42,904 bases of DNA from Bacteriovoracaceae bacterium UBA1511 (GTDB taxonomy: Bacteria > Bdellovibrionota > Bacteriovoracia > Bacteriovoracales > Bacteriovoracaceae): contig DCQT01000008.1 of assembly GCA_002323535.1 (NCBI GenBank), positions 1-42,904 on the forward strand, written 5' to 3'. Both the position numbers and the translations under genes were made by a program. Under the pieces are notes generated by a model that worked only from the letters and a program-made list of their open reading frames with translations, did not search any database and was not told the origin of the DNA. Below are positions 42,770 through 42,904 of the stretch, piece after piece (positions within the stretch are counted from its first letter, which is position 1; every line of letters begins with the position of its first letter).

Positions 42770-42904
42770 ATTTCTTCATTATTCTTAATTAAACGAGCAC
42801 CAAAAGCGTTTTTTACGAATGACTCTAAAGGTGGTTCTCCATTAACTTCATCAAAAACCCAATTTTTATAGAAATATTCATTAAGTCGTCTTGCTTCTTT
42901 TTTT
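42766..42904 (-). CDS. Unidentified protein, C-terminal end (partial)
   Basis: The leftward frame enters from the right edge and ends at TAA 42766-42768, giving the last 45 codons with sequence such as RRLNEYFYKNWVFDE and ESFVKNAFGARL. No stop interrupts it and composition is protein-like, so it is probably the end of a real gene. Too short to identify. Confidence 0.6.
   Translation of the reverse strand, partial: KKEARRLNEYFYKNWVFDEVNGEPPLESFVKNAFGARLIKNNEEI

Noticed and set aside
1..42904. CRISPR array, insertion sequence, prophage, tRNA or rRNA genes
   Set aside because: No regularly spaced repeats, transposase or integrase motifs, cloverleaf-like gaps or rRNA sequence were recognised; intergenic spaces are mostly too small.

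Overview
The window is AT-rich and densely coded. It reads like the chromosome of a Gram-negative bacterium: signal-peptide proteins, a flagellin, a type-B succinate dehydrogenase and a TCA-cycle succinyl-CoA synthetase. The gene mix (CarD-type regulator, phenylacetyl-CoA degradation genes, flagellin, many short lineage-specific secreted proteins, poly-A/T-rich spacers) suggests the Bdellovibrionota, perhaps the Bacteriovorax/Halobacteriovorax group. That assignment is inference from general character, not from a marker gene. No rRNA, tRNA, insertion sequence, prophage or CRISPR array was seen.

Region 1 (1-5550): the 3' end of acetyl-CoA synthetase, then a leftward array of five genes for secreted proteins of unknown function. 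At least two share a conserved C-terminal module, and one of these is split by a frameshift at an A7 run. Two short members also resemble each other. Two members are followed by good rho-independent terminators.

Region 2 (5660-19180): a large aromatic catabolic locus arranged as two divergent operons around a control region at about 13486-13806. Leftward are a fused indolepyruvate/arylpyruvate:ferredoxin oxidoreductase, a Nudix-metallo-beta-lactamase fusion, an M14 (AstE/aspartoacylase-like) hydrolase and PaaZ, all overlapping or nearly touching. Rightward are 4-hydroxyphenylpyruvate dioxygenase, PaaG, a lone PaaA-like di-iron oxygenase subunit, PaaH and PaaJ. Together they suggest aromatic amino acid breakdown: arylpyruvates become aryl-acetyl-CoA without a PaaK ligase, the ring is epoxidised, isomerised and hydrolytically opened, and beta-oxidation gives acetyl-CoA and succinyl-CoA. 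PaaB, PaaC, PaaD, PaaE, PaaK and homogentisate dioxygenase are not in the window. This locus is the most interesting part.

Region 3 (19200-28720): flagellin; a calcineurin-like phosphoesterase with a coupled small secreted protein; a small HExxH metalloprotein; then housekeeping genes uvrB, lysA, gltX, a CarD-type regulator, a secreted protein and ndk.

Region 4 (28740-38640): central carbon metabolism with accessory genes: sucCD, a GYF-domain membrane protein, a ureohydrolase, a secreted endonuclease/exonuclease/phosphatase-family protein, and sdhCAB. SucCD and SdhCAB would take the succinyl-CoA released by the Paa pathway on to fumarate. A strong terminator follows sdhB and lies over the first codons of the next gene.

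Region 5 (38580-42904): a SprT-DUF2786 fusion, a DUF423 membrane protein, QueE, and a run of small rightward genes (unknown, zinc ribbon, DksA/TraR-like, truncated-globin-like). The window ends inside an unidentified leftward gene. Several convergent neighbours overlap at their 3' ends by 4 to 15 bp, which shows how compact the genome is.
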